Positions 24,836-38,748 are shown, counted from the stretch's first letter. The stretch is DNA of 64,000 nucleotides from Lepidonotus clava (GCA_936440205.1 OW387133.1:67332374-67396373), one strand, 5' to 3'. A program made the numbers and translations. The notes: generated by a model not told the origin, from the sequence alone.

Positions 24836-27800
24836 TCAACTGGTTTTCTTCTTGTTTGCAAATTGACTGAAGAATGATGTGATGTTGGATTGTTTGTCTT
24901 TTGGGGTTTTCCCTCCTTTGGCACTTTTTGATAAGCCCACACTCCGGCAGCCGCCTCTGGGAGTGGACGGTTTGGGCAGCGAATCGAGATTTAATAACGT
25001 TGGAAGCTTCGGCTCCTGCAAAATAAACAAAATAAAAAGTAAATGTCAAGTGAAGAACTGGAGCCGTTTTTCTCTGGCGCTCAACTAATTGTGCGATCCA
25101 ATTCCAAGCATAATGATTGGTAATCACATGTAAATTGGTAGCGAGTGGCTGCCAGCGCACTTTAGGCTTCTAACTGATTATTGCCACGTTATCCATACGT
25201 ATTTACACAAAATATGGCAAATATGCGCCATTTTATGTCTCTTATAACGCTTATTACATGCCATCACTTAATATCTCAGATTAATTCATAGGCAATACTA
25301 GTTTCAAATGAATACCCGTTTTCTCAATATCAATAAGGATAATAATTATTATGAAGCTTTGGGCAAACTTAAAATGAGTCTTTATTCAATATCGGATTGA
25401 TGCAGCTCACCTCAGATTGTAACATGTTGTATTATATCAAAATAACAGCTAGCTACCCAAACATTATGTTTTTCATTAAGACAGCAACACAAGAGGCAAA
25501 TTCAAATGAACACCACCATACTACTTTACCTTAATGGACTTAAGCGTCGATGATCCTGTAATAACAACGTCATCCGCGACGTCGGAGTCCCGCTGCGACG
25601 TCGCCCTGGAGGACGGCGAGGACGCCTCCTCTGATGTTCTGCCGGCAGCTGTGGACGTGGCCCCCGGGGACGGCTCCCCGGCGCCCGGCGCCCCTCCTCC
25701 CGGCGACCGGCCGGGGGAGGAGCCCGCGTCGTTCTCCTTATTGTTCCTGCTCGTCACTACAGGCTTGAATGGTTTCTGGGAGAGCTGCGAGCTGCCGAGA
25801 CTGCCGCCCGTCTTATCAAAGGTGCTCTTGAACAGTTGAAGCTTGCTCCCAAAGCCGAACGACCCGTAGGGAGAGCGCTGGGCAACAGGCTTATTACCGC
25901 TCTCCTGCTTAGCTACAGTTTTACTGACACTAAATCGACTTTCCGGCGTACTCGTCGACTCGGTATTGGTGGGATGTTCTTCCTTTTCAAAAGGTTGTTT
26001 TGTTGGAGATGGGGCTGATGCAGACACATCTTGAGATGTTGCCTCCAAAACCTTGCTCGGTTCAGATTGCTTGTCACCGTTTTTCTCTTGAGACGAGAAA
26101 CTGTCACCCAGGCTATGGAAAAACGTGGTTTTCGGAAGCGGCTTTGCATTCGTTGTGAAGAACCTAAAAAGACGGAAGAGTTCAATGTACACGTACGCTT
26201 ACACCCAGCAAACATTAATTAACAGTTCCATTTTGAAATAGTGTTTTCCCAAAGTTCCTGAAATTTTAATTAATGTGAGTGTTAGTCACATGGCGCAAGC
26301 TATTAAGTATATACTGTACTTCAAACCCACTCATATTAATTTTGAACATCCATCAGAAACATGAAGGGGGCCGTATGTGGCCACACAGCTTATACCGGTG
26401 GGTCTGGTGACATAATTAAGCCCCATTTGATAGCACTGGCATAGCGCAGGTTGATGAATAATGCCTCATATTTACACAAGCTGGCTGTGGCTAGTACTGG
26501 TTAAACACAGCATAGCCCACTGAAACTCTGCGGCTGGTCGGCTTCGGAGGCTGACAAAACACTTAGAGATACACGCGATAACACACTCGACCACCAACCA
26601 ATACGTAATGCCCTGAATGATAACCACTTGGCGTAGAGTTCGGCATTTATGTGAACTCTACATGCACACATTCCCATGAGTCGTCACTGACAGAGGATAT
26701 AGTATAATACTAAGGGAAATCAGTTTCTTTGGGTAGCACTATGCATTACAAAACAAAGAATTTTACTTCAAGATAAAATATTTGTATAAAGTGTTTGCTG
26801 CGATGGTGTGATATTACCAACTGGATAAGTTTGAAAAACATAATTATCCTACCTGCTTGTAACAACAGTCGCCTGCGCCTTTCCTGCATTCAGGTTAAAC
26901 CGTTTTTTCTTCACGTTTTGCGAGGCAAACGTATTCCTTGATACTTTTGGACTGGGTTCCTTTGCTGGTGGTGACTCAGATTGGTCTTTTGGTTTCTGTG
27001 GACTAACGGGTGGACTTGATGTCTCGCACTGGAACCAGAATAATTATTTTACTTCAACAGGTCATCACCAAACTCCCAATTAAAACACAACTTGAAAGAA
27101 ACTGAAATTATATTAATTAATGGTTCAAAAATAAAACCCAAGCAGAAGGCTGTTCACAAACTTAAAAAGAAACACACTACGACCATTTTCGTACTGATCA
27201 CGTTTTTCTTTGTCCTCTTCCCAGAAACGGATTGCTCAAAACAAACATTATCTAATTGAACCAAGCCGAAAAAAAGTATCCTGCTCACATTAGGTTGGAT
27301 TTCCCGTAAGCTCTGTCGCAGAGGTGGAGATAATGGTGGCGCGCTGGGAGGTTGGTCAGAGTCTGGCTCCGAGTCTCCTCCAGGGTCTCCCTCAGTACTG
27401 TCCCAGTCACAGCGCGGTCTCTTCGGGAGTTTGGGGCCCTCGGCACCGTACACCCCGACCAGGTCCCCTATGGTGGCCCCGTCCTCGGGCTCTGTGGAGA
27501 GGAAGGTTTCAGACACATTCAGGTCACGAAGGTCGCTGGTATTCAATTAGGCACCAGACACCTAAGGTGTGATTGATCAACGTGAACAGAGGTCACATCA
27601 TTCCGCGCAATTTGCACCTTTTACAATAGCTTCCTTCCAATGTTTTTCAAAGTCGATTTTACTTAATAAGAAATTACCTATAGGTAAAAGGTTATCTGAT
27701 ATATAAGGGAAATAGGCTTTAAGGCGTTAAACAATATGGCAATATCACAACATGCACGAGCGCGTCTCTTGACCGAGGTAATGAAATCGCCAAATTCAAT

Positions 27801-30800
27801 TGAGATGATGCTCCAGGAAAAACGCAATTTGAGTACCTCTGGAACGCTTGGCAGGGGGAATTGCTTTGCGCGTGACCGACTTGACGATGACCTCCTTGCC
27901 TTTGGTCGAAGCCCTCTCTACCTCTGAAGTCGTGCTCTTAATCAGCGAAGACAGCTTCATGGGGCGGTAGTAGGGGTCCCAGATGCTCAACATGTGGGAC
28001 GGCGTGTCCAGCCCCTTCTTTATCAGCTGTAATAAAAACAATATTGTTAAAAAATAACATTTTGCATTAGCCATTTGGTCAATTTCCCAGTGCGGCCAGG
28101 TTTATTTCAGGAGACAAACCGGCTCCGGGTGCAAATTATGGAGCGTTAATGAACAGGTCAACTAATACTATAAACCGAAATGAGATCTTTAAAAGGCATT
28201 AAGTCCTGGTGGTTTTATCATTCCTCGACCAGTCCATTATCCAGCTCGGGTGTCTAATCTAAAAGGATCGTCCGCTGCTAAACCTTCTTGTGGATTATGC
28301 CAGGGGACTGAATCCATTTTAAAGGAGAAAGCCGTTTGACGTTTTAAATCTTTGAGGAAGGTAAGCGTAGTGTCATCTTTGAGTATTATTTTACATATTT
28401 GAAACCCCTTACTTGGAAAAATGATAACCAAATCTGTTCTTGGCACACTGTCATTCTAACTGAATGTCATTTAAAAATATGACAATATTTCCACTTATAC
28501 ATTTTCGAGAGGGAAGTAAAAATATATATAGCACAAAATAAATGTGTTTGCAGTATCTTTTTACTGAACTGAATGGACATGTCGGCCGCACCGACACTGT
28601 GTCAGCAGTTTCCATGACAGTTGTGAAGTTGAAAAGAATTTCCATCAATTATTAATGTGTCGCCAGCCCATACGCCGTTATATTTACCGGTGAAGTGTCC
28701 GGGTCGAAGTCGGCGATGGCTTTACCCGTGTAGTGATCCAGGTTGCCTAGCGCCATCTGCACGGCGCGTTCTTTGGACATATAGCTGGGCTTTGGTTAAG
28801 GCATCACCAAACAAAAATCTAACATTAACACGGTGAAAGAACAAGCCATGACTTCTGGATGCGCCAACAATTCTGTAAATGGCATTTTTCTCTTTTTTTT
28901 TCTAAGCCAGACTAGTTTAGGATTTCTCAGGTAAAACGTGTATATCTATAACGTTTGATCTCTGAGCTCGGGATATCAGATGCCTATTCCTCTTTGATAA
29001 GAAAGGTCTTTGACGTCCATCTCATTAGATAGATGAGTGCATTCATATGATGTTATACTGAGCGATTTGATCTTCCGGACTGCAAGCTTTAAGAAGGTTC
29101 AATGCACTTGCTGATATAATACAGACTGAATACTAAAGATGCGGGCAATGCAAACGTAAAATATTAATGGTATGTGTGAAAATAGATATTCAGTACGACA
29201 AAAAATACAAAGGAGCAAGCCATAGTATTCCATCAATTACCAAAATCACCGTTCATATCACGAGTGATGACAAAAAATATAGGTACATATTTATGCACAA
29301 ACATAATATAATAGACATACGTCAGTTAATAAGTAGACCACATATTGGAATGTATATAAAAGCTATCAATAATCTGAGTTTTAGTCCAACAAATATAGAG
29401 GCGCTTCACTTGGCTAAGCAAACCTTTTGACTTGCACATTGGCCACTTGACATGGCCATGTAAGCGAGACGGTGTTATACCACCGAGCCTAGACACGAGG
29501 TCCCAGCCTAACGTCACAACCGTCGCCCCTTCCTTATCTAACGAGAAAAAGTTAATGGGGATAAATCAATTCTACACCCTCAGTATTTGGTCATGTTACT
29601 CGTCTTTAACTTTATATTTTCTTTCCGCTAGTACTGAAAAAAATAATTGGATTTAAAAGATAAAATCCATTTGTACTTCACGAAAATAAGCTCACCGCAA
29701 ACATTAACCTTACAAAGGTAGACGATGGTCAGGGAGGGCATCGATCTGCCAAACATCAACAACCCACCAGGGACAAAGGATACGGGCCTGCGTACTCGAC
29801 GTCCCGAGGGTCGACGTGGTCCGGGTACGGGTACAGCGGCACCTGCTTCCTGGAGATGGGGTCGAAGCAGAGCTGGTAGAGGAAGGTGTTGTCTGCCCGC
29901 AGGAAGCCCTGCACGTACTCCTGGGGCACCTCCAGCGAGGACATCTTTAGCGTCGTCGGCAGCTTCTTCAGCACCTGGAAGGTTTCGGTCAGTCAGGTGA
30001 TATCAATGATGAGGCGTGGTTTAGGTATTTACTTGTTCTGACATGTGCAAAAATTTCTACTTTCAGTTATCCTAACCGATTACCTTTAAGATTTACTCCC
30101 AAAAGAAAGATAATATAGCCCATTCAGGGATGTAAGTTGGGGACAGTCAAAAAAAAAACGGCAACAGCATGAAAGAAATCTGAAAGTATCCTTTAATATT
30201 GTGAAAATTGTTCTAAACATTAAAATTTGAATAATATTTGTTGGGATGCTGGAGGAAAAAAATCGGAAATCCGACAAAAATCGGAAAACTTACATCCCTG
30301 CCCATTAGTGTAAAATGTACCCCTTTAAATAACCCCACGTAAGTTGAACACGACAAATACATCTTTGTTCTGATACCGAAAGATAAACTGACTGTCCTGT
30401 CCTGTCGAAATGCAGTTTTACCATTCATAGTTAGGTAGCTTTGAGAATCATCGCAAATTGTGGATAATAATTACAACAGTGGTCGACTGCTGGTGAAATT
30501 AACACTATACATTATTGTAATCAACGTGATACATTTCATAACTAAATGTGATTTGACAAAACATCATTTTAGAAGGTTTTCTAGGTCAAAACGTGTATGG
30601 ATGGCTTTGTGGCCCTCCTTCGCGTGATCTGCCTAGTATAAATATCTCCTGAGGCTACGCCCCATGAGCTGATCTATCGTAGTTCAGGTCACGCTCAGGG
30701 GCCCCAGAACCATCTATTCCCTGAACAGAGGGGAATCCGAGATACTCGCTTATTCCTTTTGTTTGCATCATTATGCATCATGTGGAAACTGTAAACTGTC

Positions 30801-33800
30801 CATTTCCTCCTGCTTCAAATATAAATTCTTAATTAGTGGAATAACAGATTTGGATTAGGGAAATGAACTTTCAATATTTGATAATGTAAATAAATGTTTC
30901 TGATTTAATTTGTTTATTTACTTCATTCAACTTGGCTTTCTTTGGTTTTGACTTCGAGAAAAATCTAATCATACAGAAGTAGCCTTAAAATGTATGTGGT
31001 ATTGGCCAAGTCATGAAATGAAAATTCAATATCTTGTACCCAGCAAAGTCGGTTAGTTCAACTTTCACCCATAGTAAAAAGATCTGGCCAGAAATAACAC
31101 TTTAACAGGCGAGCATAGCCGTTTACGTTATCATGTATGCTCAATACCTAATTACATGCTCATATAAGCGGACTACAATATAGTTTACTTTATACTTTAT
31201 TAACTGGTAATCAGTACAAATGTGTATATCTTTCATCACCAAAGAAATATAATACTGGTTTTGTACCGTATATGGACAGAAGCCTGGAACGTAAAATGAT
31301 AGTTTCATCCCAATTGGTAATTTCATATTTTGGGAAACGTTTTTTTTTTGCATTCATCATTTATCAGGAAATCCATTTGTAGTTCCCATAACATCAATGA
31401 ATGCTTCCCCACAACATCCGTTGACCATATGGGATCGCCTACTTAGAATTTCCGTCCCTAGAGCGTTTTAACGTCGATGTTCCACACTGCAGCACCTTTA
31501 ATGATTCAGATCCATATCACTGCTCCCCATCTAATTCACCATCTTTGGCAAAGGCCGCTTCCCTATGAAGTATACAAGTGACGTTTAGGAATGTGCATCA
31601 TTTAGTGAACGTCATTCAAGTGGCCAGCGTCAGGGGAATTCTCATTCCAGCCTTCACGTTGCTGTGATCGGCCTGTAGAACCCTCTACAGCGCTATCCAT
31701 ACTATGCACCAGCGTTGAGAGGGAAAGGCGACAGGGAGAGTGGGATTATTGAATTCTGCGGGTGGCATAGAACCCTGCGGCAACCTATGGACCCGGTCCT
31801 AGGCTGACCCTATCATAGAAGTGAAGCGCTGTCGACAGCATGTGAAACGCACTCGCAGCACTGACAGTGTGCCTATGGGACAAATCTAGGAGTTTTATAT
31901 ATGAAATCGAAATGTATAATTTGTAAATGTCTCAATCTTAGTAGAATGCACAATTTTAAGGGTCCAAAATAGCTCAAGGTAAACCAAGGTCGTCTATAAC
32001 CTCTAACAAAGTACGAGTAATTGTTGGCAGCTGAAGACCATTATGAAGGCAGCACAGATCTTATTCATAACGACCTCTACATAGGTTTTTACGGTACGCA
32101 AATCCTCATTCCTGTTGCGCATCTTTCTGCTCACCCTCCCCTGTTCGTTTATTTGTGGTTGGTAATGCCTGCACGGGTGTAAAGAGCAACAAGTCGGGGC
32201 GGTGGGCTTACCGTGGTCATGTCCGTCTGCCGGGTGAGTTTGAAGAGCTTGTTGGCCTTTCCCAGCCCGATGCCCGGCAGGCTGGGCAGGTAGTCACAGC
32301 CGGACAGAATACACATGTAGCGGAACTTGTTAAAGGTGTACACGTCGGCCTTCATGTCCATGGCCTTGGGGATGTTCTCCTGTTCAATCAGTACCCCATT
32401 ACCCGCAAAGTCCATTTTGTACATCACCTGAGATGACAGGAGGGAGCAAGGCCGTGGGGGAATCAGATTTTTTTTTTTTTGTATAGATGACACACATCGA
32501 CCAATGTCGCCATGTCTCAAATAGAACACTTAAGATGTACAGATTTCACAAAATGGCTAGTCTTTTACAGTTACTTAACGGTAAAATTCCTATTGTTCAA
32601 TAAAACAAGTACTGCTATAAACTAAACATTCGACATATCATGCTACAACCCAACGTAAAAGGATTTAAACATGTTATTAATAATTTTCAAAATTCTTGAT
32701 AAATAGACTCTTAAATCTTTTCTACATCATTTGCTTTTATCATACGTATGATAAACCCAAACCTTCAGTAAAACCAGTGGAAACTGCGCAACTGGATGGC
32801 TCGTTTGGCCCTGCACTTCGTGCATAATAGATTAGGCTGTACGACAGCCATATGTACCACAATTTACCTTTTTACAGCCAAAGAGCAGCAGATCGGAGTC
32901 CTCTGAAATGATAATCTGTGCAATTCCCGTCCGGTTGAGGTAGGCCAACTGGGCATCCGCTTCATAGGGGGCAACAATACAGTCTACACCCTTGGCACGG
33001 CACGCCTATAGAGAAACAGAGTAACTCATCATCGGCACGCTCATACTATACAGGCAGTTCTATAGGTGACAGTCAGAGAAGGCAGCCCATTTATTGTGTA
33101 CTGTACTGCCACAAACACGACCGTATTGAACAGAGCACTGATAAACCGAATCAACGCAGGCGACTTATGCGTTATGTTGAAGGTAACAGGACAGAATACT
33201 GGTACAGGTAAAAACAAGAAATCAATGTTATCGGATTCCTCATGATCCCTGCATTTCTTGAACATTCTTCGAAGGTAATATCAACGTGAGGCATATGAAA
33301 CACAGGCACTGCCTGTAATACATTATAACATAGTAGAATAGTAGCGTTTAAAGAGTACAGTTTGTGCTTTAATAATTATCATACATTTATATTTCAATAA
33401 ACGTTTTAGCAAAACTAACAAAAGAATGGTTAAATTGTTATCAAGCTGAACTAAAAGGGCATAACCGTACTAATCCTTATTTCAATATCATACAGACCAT
33501 TATATCCAAAGGCTGAGTCCTATACAAATCTACATTTTAGAATGTTCAAATCTCCTGAATGCAGGAGGCTAGGACGGTTCATCCCATATTAGGCATCACT
33601 GACAAGGTGTGATGGTGCCATCATCAGATTGCGAGCAGCCCCTGCCTGGCGGTCGGAGGGCAGCAGGCGGCCGGGTGGCCACGACAGGCCTGACTTACAT
33701 TCATGAGCTCCAGCGCCATCGTGGGCGTGATGTCAACGCATCGCTGCAGACACTCGCGTGCCTCGGCCCGCCGCCCCTCTCGTAGCAGCTGGGCTGCCTT

Positions 33801-34740
33801 CTTGCGGTACGTTTCCCGCCGCCTGTAGAACATTGGGTGCAGTTAAGTATAAGGGCCTGGGTGTGGCCGCTGTTGTAGTCTTTACTACTTGTTGGCCAGT
33901 GTCTTTCAGGTAGCTTCGCGTTCATAGTAACATTCAGTGAAAATTGTCTTTAATAAATTTTTTTATCTATTCCATAATAACGTGAAATCTGATTTTGAAA
34001 CAAGATGATGAATATCAAATTCCTGTAATTTACTAAATGATTTCAAATAAACTACTTAATGTGATTCGTCTCCTTAGTTCACTAGGGCTCAGTGATTATC
34101 GCAGTACATTTACAGCCTTTTTGCACTGAGGGAACAAATTGTGGTACACTTAAAAAGGAGGCATAGCTCACTCTTTTCTCTCCCGCTCCACTCCTTCTTT
34201 CGATGGCAGTCGGGCTCCATCGAAAACCATGATGGGTTTTAGTCCATAGCCTAAGAGGCTGTTCACATACTTCATACAGTAATACACGTACCTAAAGATG
34301 AACAAAATTTTAAGCATAAATTGAAACAAAAAGATAAAAATTAACTAAAAGTAAAGAGACCTGACTACAAAGTAAGACAATTTTGGTTGTTCCACTTCTC
34401 TCAACCGGAATAAATTCTATCTTGTTCCACTGAAAATTGTAATGTACACATGCAAAGGTTTTCAAATTTCACCACATAGGGTAAGAACAAAGGAAAATAA
34501 CTTTGATGCTTCATGTCAATAAAGTCAATAGATGCGCACAAAGTGGACGGGGTTCTTCACTCAGGTTGGGAGCACTTACTGGTCGGTCTTCTCGCCCAGT
34601 GCAAGCTTGTCGGCGCAGGAGAAGGCCCCCTTGTGCAGCCAGCAGTAGGAGTCAATGGCCACAGTGCAGCCCTTGAAGTCCTTGATGTTTGTCTCCCGAG
34701 ATGCCTTTTTCAAGAACGGCAGCAGGCCTGTGATCCCCAT
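24836..34740 (-). CDS. EXO1: Exonuclease 1 (EXO1), 12 coding exons, 809 aa
   Basis: Coding exons, read on the minus strand, are 34740-34580, 34291-34172, 33822-33699, 33005-32868, 32427-32212, 29974-29784, 28784-28688, 28026-27837, 27491-27289, 27028-26853, 26163-25530 and 25015-24836. Every junction is GT-AG and the sum, 2430 bases, is exactly 810 codons. EXO1 is a 5'-3' exonuclease and flap nuclease in mismatch repair, end resection and recombination in the nucleus. The N and I domains are complete: [14 protein letters not shown] start, metal-binding Asp30, Asp78, Glu150, Asp152, Asp171, Asp173 and Asp226 (in [19 protein letters not shown], with the helix-hairpin-helix). The long Ser/Pro-rich tail holds TSRFF at 537-541, matching the MLH1-binding MIP motif, and ends with a PIP box QSNITSFF. 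The length is close to human EXO1 (846). An acceptor-like AG at 34757 suggests an upstream non-coding exon. Confidence 0.97.
30118..30307. mobile_element. hAT-like MITE, about 174 bp, in an EXO1 intron
   Basis: AGGGATGTAAGTT (from 30126) and AACTTACATCCCT (to 30299) are perfect 13-bp inverted ends. The flanks GCCCATTC (30118-30125) and GCCCATTA (30300-30307) match at 7 of 8 bases, fitting the 8-bp duplication of hAT elements, whose ends commonly start with (C)AGGG. It lies in the intron between the EXO1 exons at 32212 and 29974. It is non-coding. Confidence 0.82.
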
Positions 34741-34835
34741 CTTGGGCGGCTACCACCTGAAGGCAAGAGGTGGTTCGGTAAAAATATCAAAGTGAATAGC
34801 TGTGGTCATGCCGGAAAGATTGTTACCCATAACCC

Positions 34836-34884
34836 GTGTCTTTAACTCTCTACCTTATGCAACAAGCGAGAGAGTTAAAGACAC
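34836..34884. repeat. 16-bp perfect hairpin just upstream of the EXO1 start
   Basis: GTGTCTTTAACTCTCT at 34836-34851 is matched exactly by AGAGAGTTAAAGACAC at 34869-34884, with a 17-base loop. It lies about 100 bases before the EXO1 start codon, within the predicted 5' intron or leader. It could be a foldback remnant or a structured leader element. Confidence 0.82.
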
Positions 34885-35970
34885 AAGACTCGGAAGATGT
34901 ATTTGCTTTAGTGCTGAATGTACTACGCTGAATTCTTTATACAAGGGGTAGATAAGTGGCGGGGACACTAGACCTTACCTTAATCAGAGTGCACCCATAG
35001 ACTAAGTGTACCTATGTCCCAGACATGGGTGTACTTGAACAAACCCATACAAAAACACTGTTGCTAACGCCCTTTGCCTTACAGGACTCATTGGTTAGAC
35101 GGTTTGGTTATTAAAGATATGTTAATTATAAAGGGTTCTTTATCGTATTTTGGTTCTAGCACGTTATACTTTTAACAGCGGTATGTCTGAGACCTACCTA
35201 CGTGAACAATCATGAACGATTTTTTTTCAGTTCAGATATGTGCAGTATGGTTAATTTATAACCAGGACTCGACAATGAAGACTAGGAACAGCCCGTGGGA
35301 TGAAGCATGTAAATGCTTTGAGATACATGAAAAAAAATCAATTCTTGTTAATATGATAACAAACAGGGACTGCTTGATATATCTTCCAATTGATATGAAT
35401 AATTGTAAGGTTTTTAATTTAAAATCTTGAGAAGGTAATTCTTTTCCCTCGGACAGTCACAGTTAAAACTTCCGAAACATCGATACTTATACTTCAGATG
35501 ATGGCAGTGTCTACCGGTGCACCCTGCATCTAAGAAGCATAATTTACTGTAGTGGCCACAAGTTCTAAAATCTGGGGGAAAGCAGAGCCTCTGTCTTTTT
35601 TAAGGGCCCTCGGGTCCCTAGGCCCCTGGTTATGTGCACCCCATTTTCAGTGACTATGTACCGGGATGTCTATATAGCGTTTTATACGTAAATATTTCTC
35701 ATGTTAAGATGCAGAAAAAAATATATATTTAGAAGGAGTAGGTGTGGTTCTTGAACTTTTAGACTCTGTACCAGGGTAGACTTTAAGTTATTGAATGACT
35801 TATTTCCGGACTAACTGGAAAATAAACCGGGACATTAGCTTAAATTCCATGTATCTAGCATTGGATACCAGGGGGAGCCAGTGTGGGGGCTGCACTGTAA
35901 GGATCTCCCACTGGTGGCTCATTGCAACAACAACTTTAGTATGGATGCCCATGGCCAGCGAGAAATGAAC

Positions 35971-36004
35971 CTGGGCCAGTGGATTCATCAGACCACTGGC
36001 CCAG
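35971..36004. repeat. 12-bp hairpin CTGGGCCAGTGG / CCACTGGCCCAG
   Basis: Perfect 12-bp arms at 35971-35982 and 35993-36004 surround a 10-base loop, in a stretch that repeats CCAGTGG and CCACTGG words several more times (35880-36180). No gene is attached to it. Confidence 0.75.
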
Positions 36005-36206
36005 ATGGCCAGTAACCTTGTTTTCAATTAAACAAGATAAAGACCATTTTCTTTTACAATTTCACCACTATACAGAGTTGTAACATTGATTAAAAACATT
36101 TACTACTGTGTTTTTAGAAATAGTGAAAGAGTAGTCGGGCAAGTGATATTCCAAAAGATATTGACCCAAGGGCCAGTGGTATAAATGCCAAGGGGCCTAT
36201 TAATGC

Positions 36207-36377
36207 CAAGGGGCTGTCCATAAATGTCACATACAAGGGGGTGGGTCGGTTGAACAGTCAGCGTGACGCTGCCTGAAAACGGGCATTGTTTTCAAGTTTC
36301 AATTAGAAAATATAGTATGACTGGGGGGCGGAGGGGTACCCTGAAAACGTGTGACATAATTTATGGATGGCCCCCAA
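36207..36377. mobile_element. MITE of the GGGGCTGTCCATAAAT type, 165 bp
   Basis: The ends GGGGCTGTCCATAAATGTCA (from 36210) and the inverted TGACATAATTTATGGATGG... (to 36374) match apart from a 3-base insertion and two changes. CAA flanks both sides (36207-36209 and 36375-36377), a 3-bp duplication compatible with PIF/Harbinger-type insertion. This class of end is widespread in invertebrate genomes. It is non-coding. Confidence 0.8.
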
Positions 36378-37164
36378 ATTCGCCGCCTGGTTTACCATTT
36401 AGCGTTTGGGAAATTTGGCGAAACTACTAAACTTGTATCAATAGAAGACAGTTAATTTGACCAGAGATTGACCTCGTGTTGTGTGAGAGGACCTGGGGCA
36501 GTCAGCAGTACGATTAAAGTCCCACTGCGACAGTCACTACGGCCAGTCCTAACCCACCCTGCCCTGCACCCCTATTAATATGTGGCCTGAACAGCGACTA
36601 CAAACAAACTTGCTCCATACACCTTCCCAGAACTATTCACCATAAAACAAAGCGTCATGACAGCGAATTCTTACAACCTTTTTCTCCCAAAGCTCAGCTC
36701 CCTCCACTCTACTACCACCTTCTAAAGGGGCAGGCAGGTCGCCAGTTACTGCCTTTGCAAACAGCAGCCCAAAAGGTAACGCCTCTAGCCAATTCAACTA
36801 TCTATAAGGTCTGCTGACCAAGAAAGGACTGAAAAACTTAAAACGTGTTATGCCCTATAATAAAAGCTGATTTCAATGTCATAATATGTTTCTGTGAATG
36901 TCTAATCTATATCTTAGAATCTTCAAACATATTTCCCTCGTGACATTTTGGCCTGGTAGTTTATTTAACTGATCATAGTTTTCTAACCAGATCCCTTTGA
37001 TTAATTATAAGATAAATTCACATGAACAAAATTGGCCCTTTCTTAACCAGCGGACCTAGTCAACGGACTTCATTGCAAGGAACCCCATCCCTACCTCCTC
37101 CATTCCCCATCGCCTCCTGCTTGTTAAAATGTTTGGATAGGCCAATGACATTTAAGATATTGTC

Positions 37165-37863
37165 TTAACCTAGCAATACCACAACCCCTGAAAAATCTCG
37201 GTAAAAACTATAAAATGCCATTTTTTTCCATGTTGGTGACGGGAATTTGACCACAACTTTTAAAATATTGACAGCAGAGCAAAACCAATAGTACCATAAG
37301 AAAGAGGAGATTCTTTAGCATGGAAAACTAACATTTTATTAAAATTAGAATCTATCTAATAATTTTTCTAGCTTGATGATCATAAAAAAAGACTGGATAT
37401 CTTAGTTTAAGGTGGGACATCCAACATGGGCCGTCTTTTTCAGAATTTAAATCTAAAGTCTGTTAACAGAAATTTCAAATTTTAACTAATATTTTCAGTC
37501 CAAATAAATAGGGCAAAAGTAGTGAGATCCGCGGAAATACATGCTCTTTTCAGTGATATATGGCATAAAGGTATGCATTTAGGGGAAGATCAGCGGATTT
37601 AAGCATGAAGTTGCCCTAATAGAGGACAATTTATGTAAAAAATGGCTAAATTGGGGGTCTATAGCTCTGCCAATGTTTTAATGTAAATGTGATGCAAAAT
37701 AAATCAAATTTTACCAATATATTTTTAGCAATATCTTAGGAATGCCATATCCGATTTTAATTCTGTTTGAAACAACAAAAAACACTTAACTATGCGGATT
37801 ACATAGGCCTATTCAAATAATTATAAATCCAGTTTAAATTTTTAGTGTGGTATTGCTACTTAA
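37165..37863. mobile_element. TTAA-flanked non-autonomous element, 691 bp
   Basis: CCTAGCAATACCACA (from 37169) and TGTGGTATTGCTAC (to 37859) are inverted ends, with TTAA directly on both sides (37165-37168 and 37860-37863). The body is AT-rich and non-coding. TTAA insertion points to piggyBac or Kolobok; the end sequence differs from the element at 11078, so this is a separate family. Confidence 0.82.
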
Positions 37864-38548
37864 CCTTGTCAACTAGACCATCGGGCTATTGTCTATTTCC
37901 AATAGCACGAGCCCAGTGACAGTCACACTCGTTTGATTATTGTCCAGAATAGGCGTAGTAGAATTTATCAGCTGATTTCATTAGAATTAATTAAAAAAGT
38001 TTGGCATTAATATAAGCAAGTAAGGAAGGCCATGATGGTAATGACAGCAAACGTATCAATTATTTACAATAACAAGAAGCACGAGCCCGGCCATCTAATA
38101 GCCTAGCTACCCAATCGGCGATCCCTGTATCTAGGGTTTGAACTCAATTTTTTGTCATAATTTTAAATCAAAACAAAATTTTGAATTTATTTCCTGGGCA
38201 AACCAATTCATTTAGAACTCAATATTATTGGCCTTTGACTTAATAGAAAATCTTGTACCACAGAATCTAATGTGTTTGACTGGAATTGCTTGGCCAGGTA
38301 GCTAAAATATTAAATATTATTAATTTTTGGTAATGTAATTGAATTTTAAATAGTTTTGACTCATTTAAGTGGGGGGGGGGGGGGGTGCAAAATTTAGATT
38401 GAACAAAAGAACTTATGAAAAAGTAGAAACAAACCAACAAATTTCACATGTCAAAACCATGCAAAGTAGTGAGATAAGTAAATGGTATTGGTTGATTTGG
38501 TTGTCTAAACTAAGTTATTTTCAGTATACATGTTTACCAAATGACCAT

Positions 38549-38748
38549 TCACTAGGGTCATTGTTTGTATAAGATAAACAGTGTAAGCATCAGTAAAACA
38601 CAAATGCCCCCATTGCAACATGTGCCAGATTCACTAGGATGATTGTTTGTATAAGATAAACAGTGTAAACATCAGTAAAACACCCATGCCCCAAGGGCAA
38701 CATGTGCCAGATCAATTGCCCCCAAGGGCATCATGTGCTAGATCAATT
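38549..38748. repeat. 82-bp tandem duplication plus partial third copy
   Basis: TCACTAGGGTCATTGTTTGT at 38549 recurs as TCACTAGGATGATTGTTTGT at 38631, and both units run through GATAAACAGTGTAA and CAACATGTGCCAGAT. A shorter third piece, GCCCCCAAGGGCATCATGTGC, follows near 38718. The copies differ at a few sites, so the duplication is moderately old. Confidence 0.85.

Noticed and set aside
25534-25839. Plus-strand 101-codon frame
   Set aside because: It is antisense to the GC-rich part of EXO1 exon 11, whose coding strand is fixed by splice junctions and conserved motifs.
29725-30000. Plus-strand Arg/Pro-rich frame of 91 codons
   Set aside because: It is the antisense shadow of the EXO1 exon at 29784-29974.
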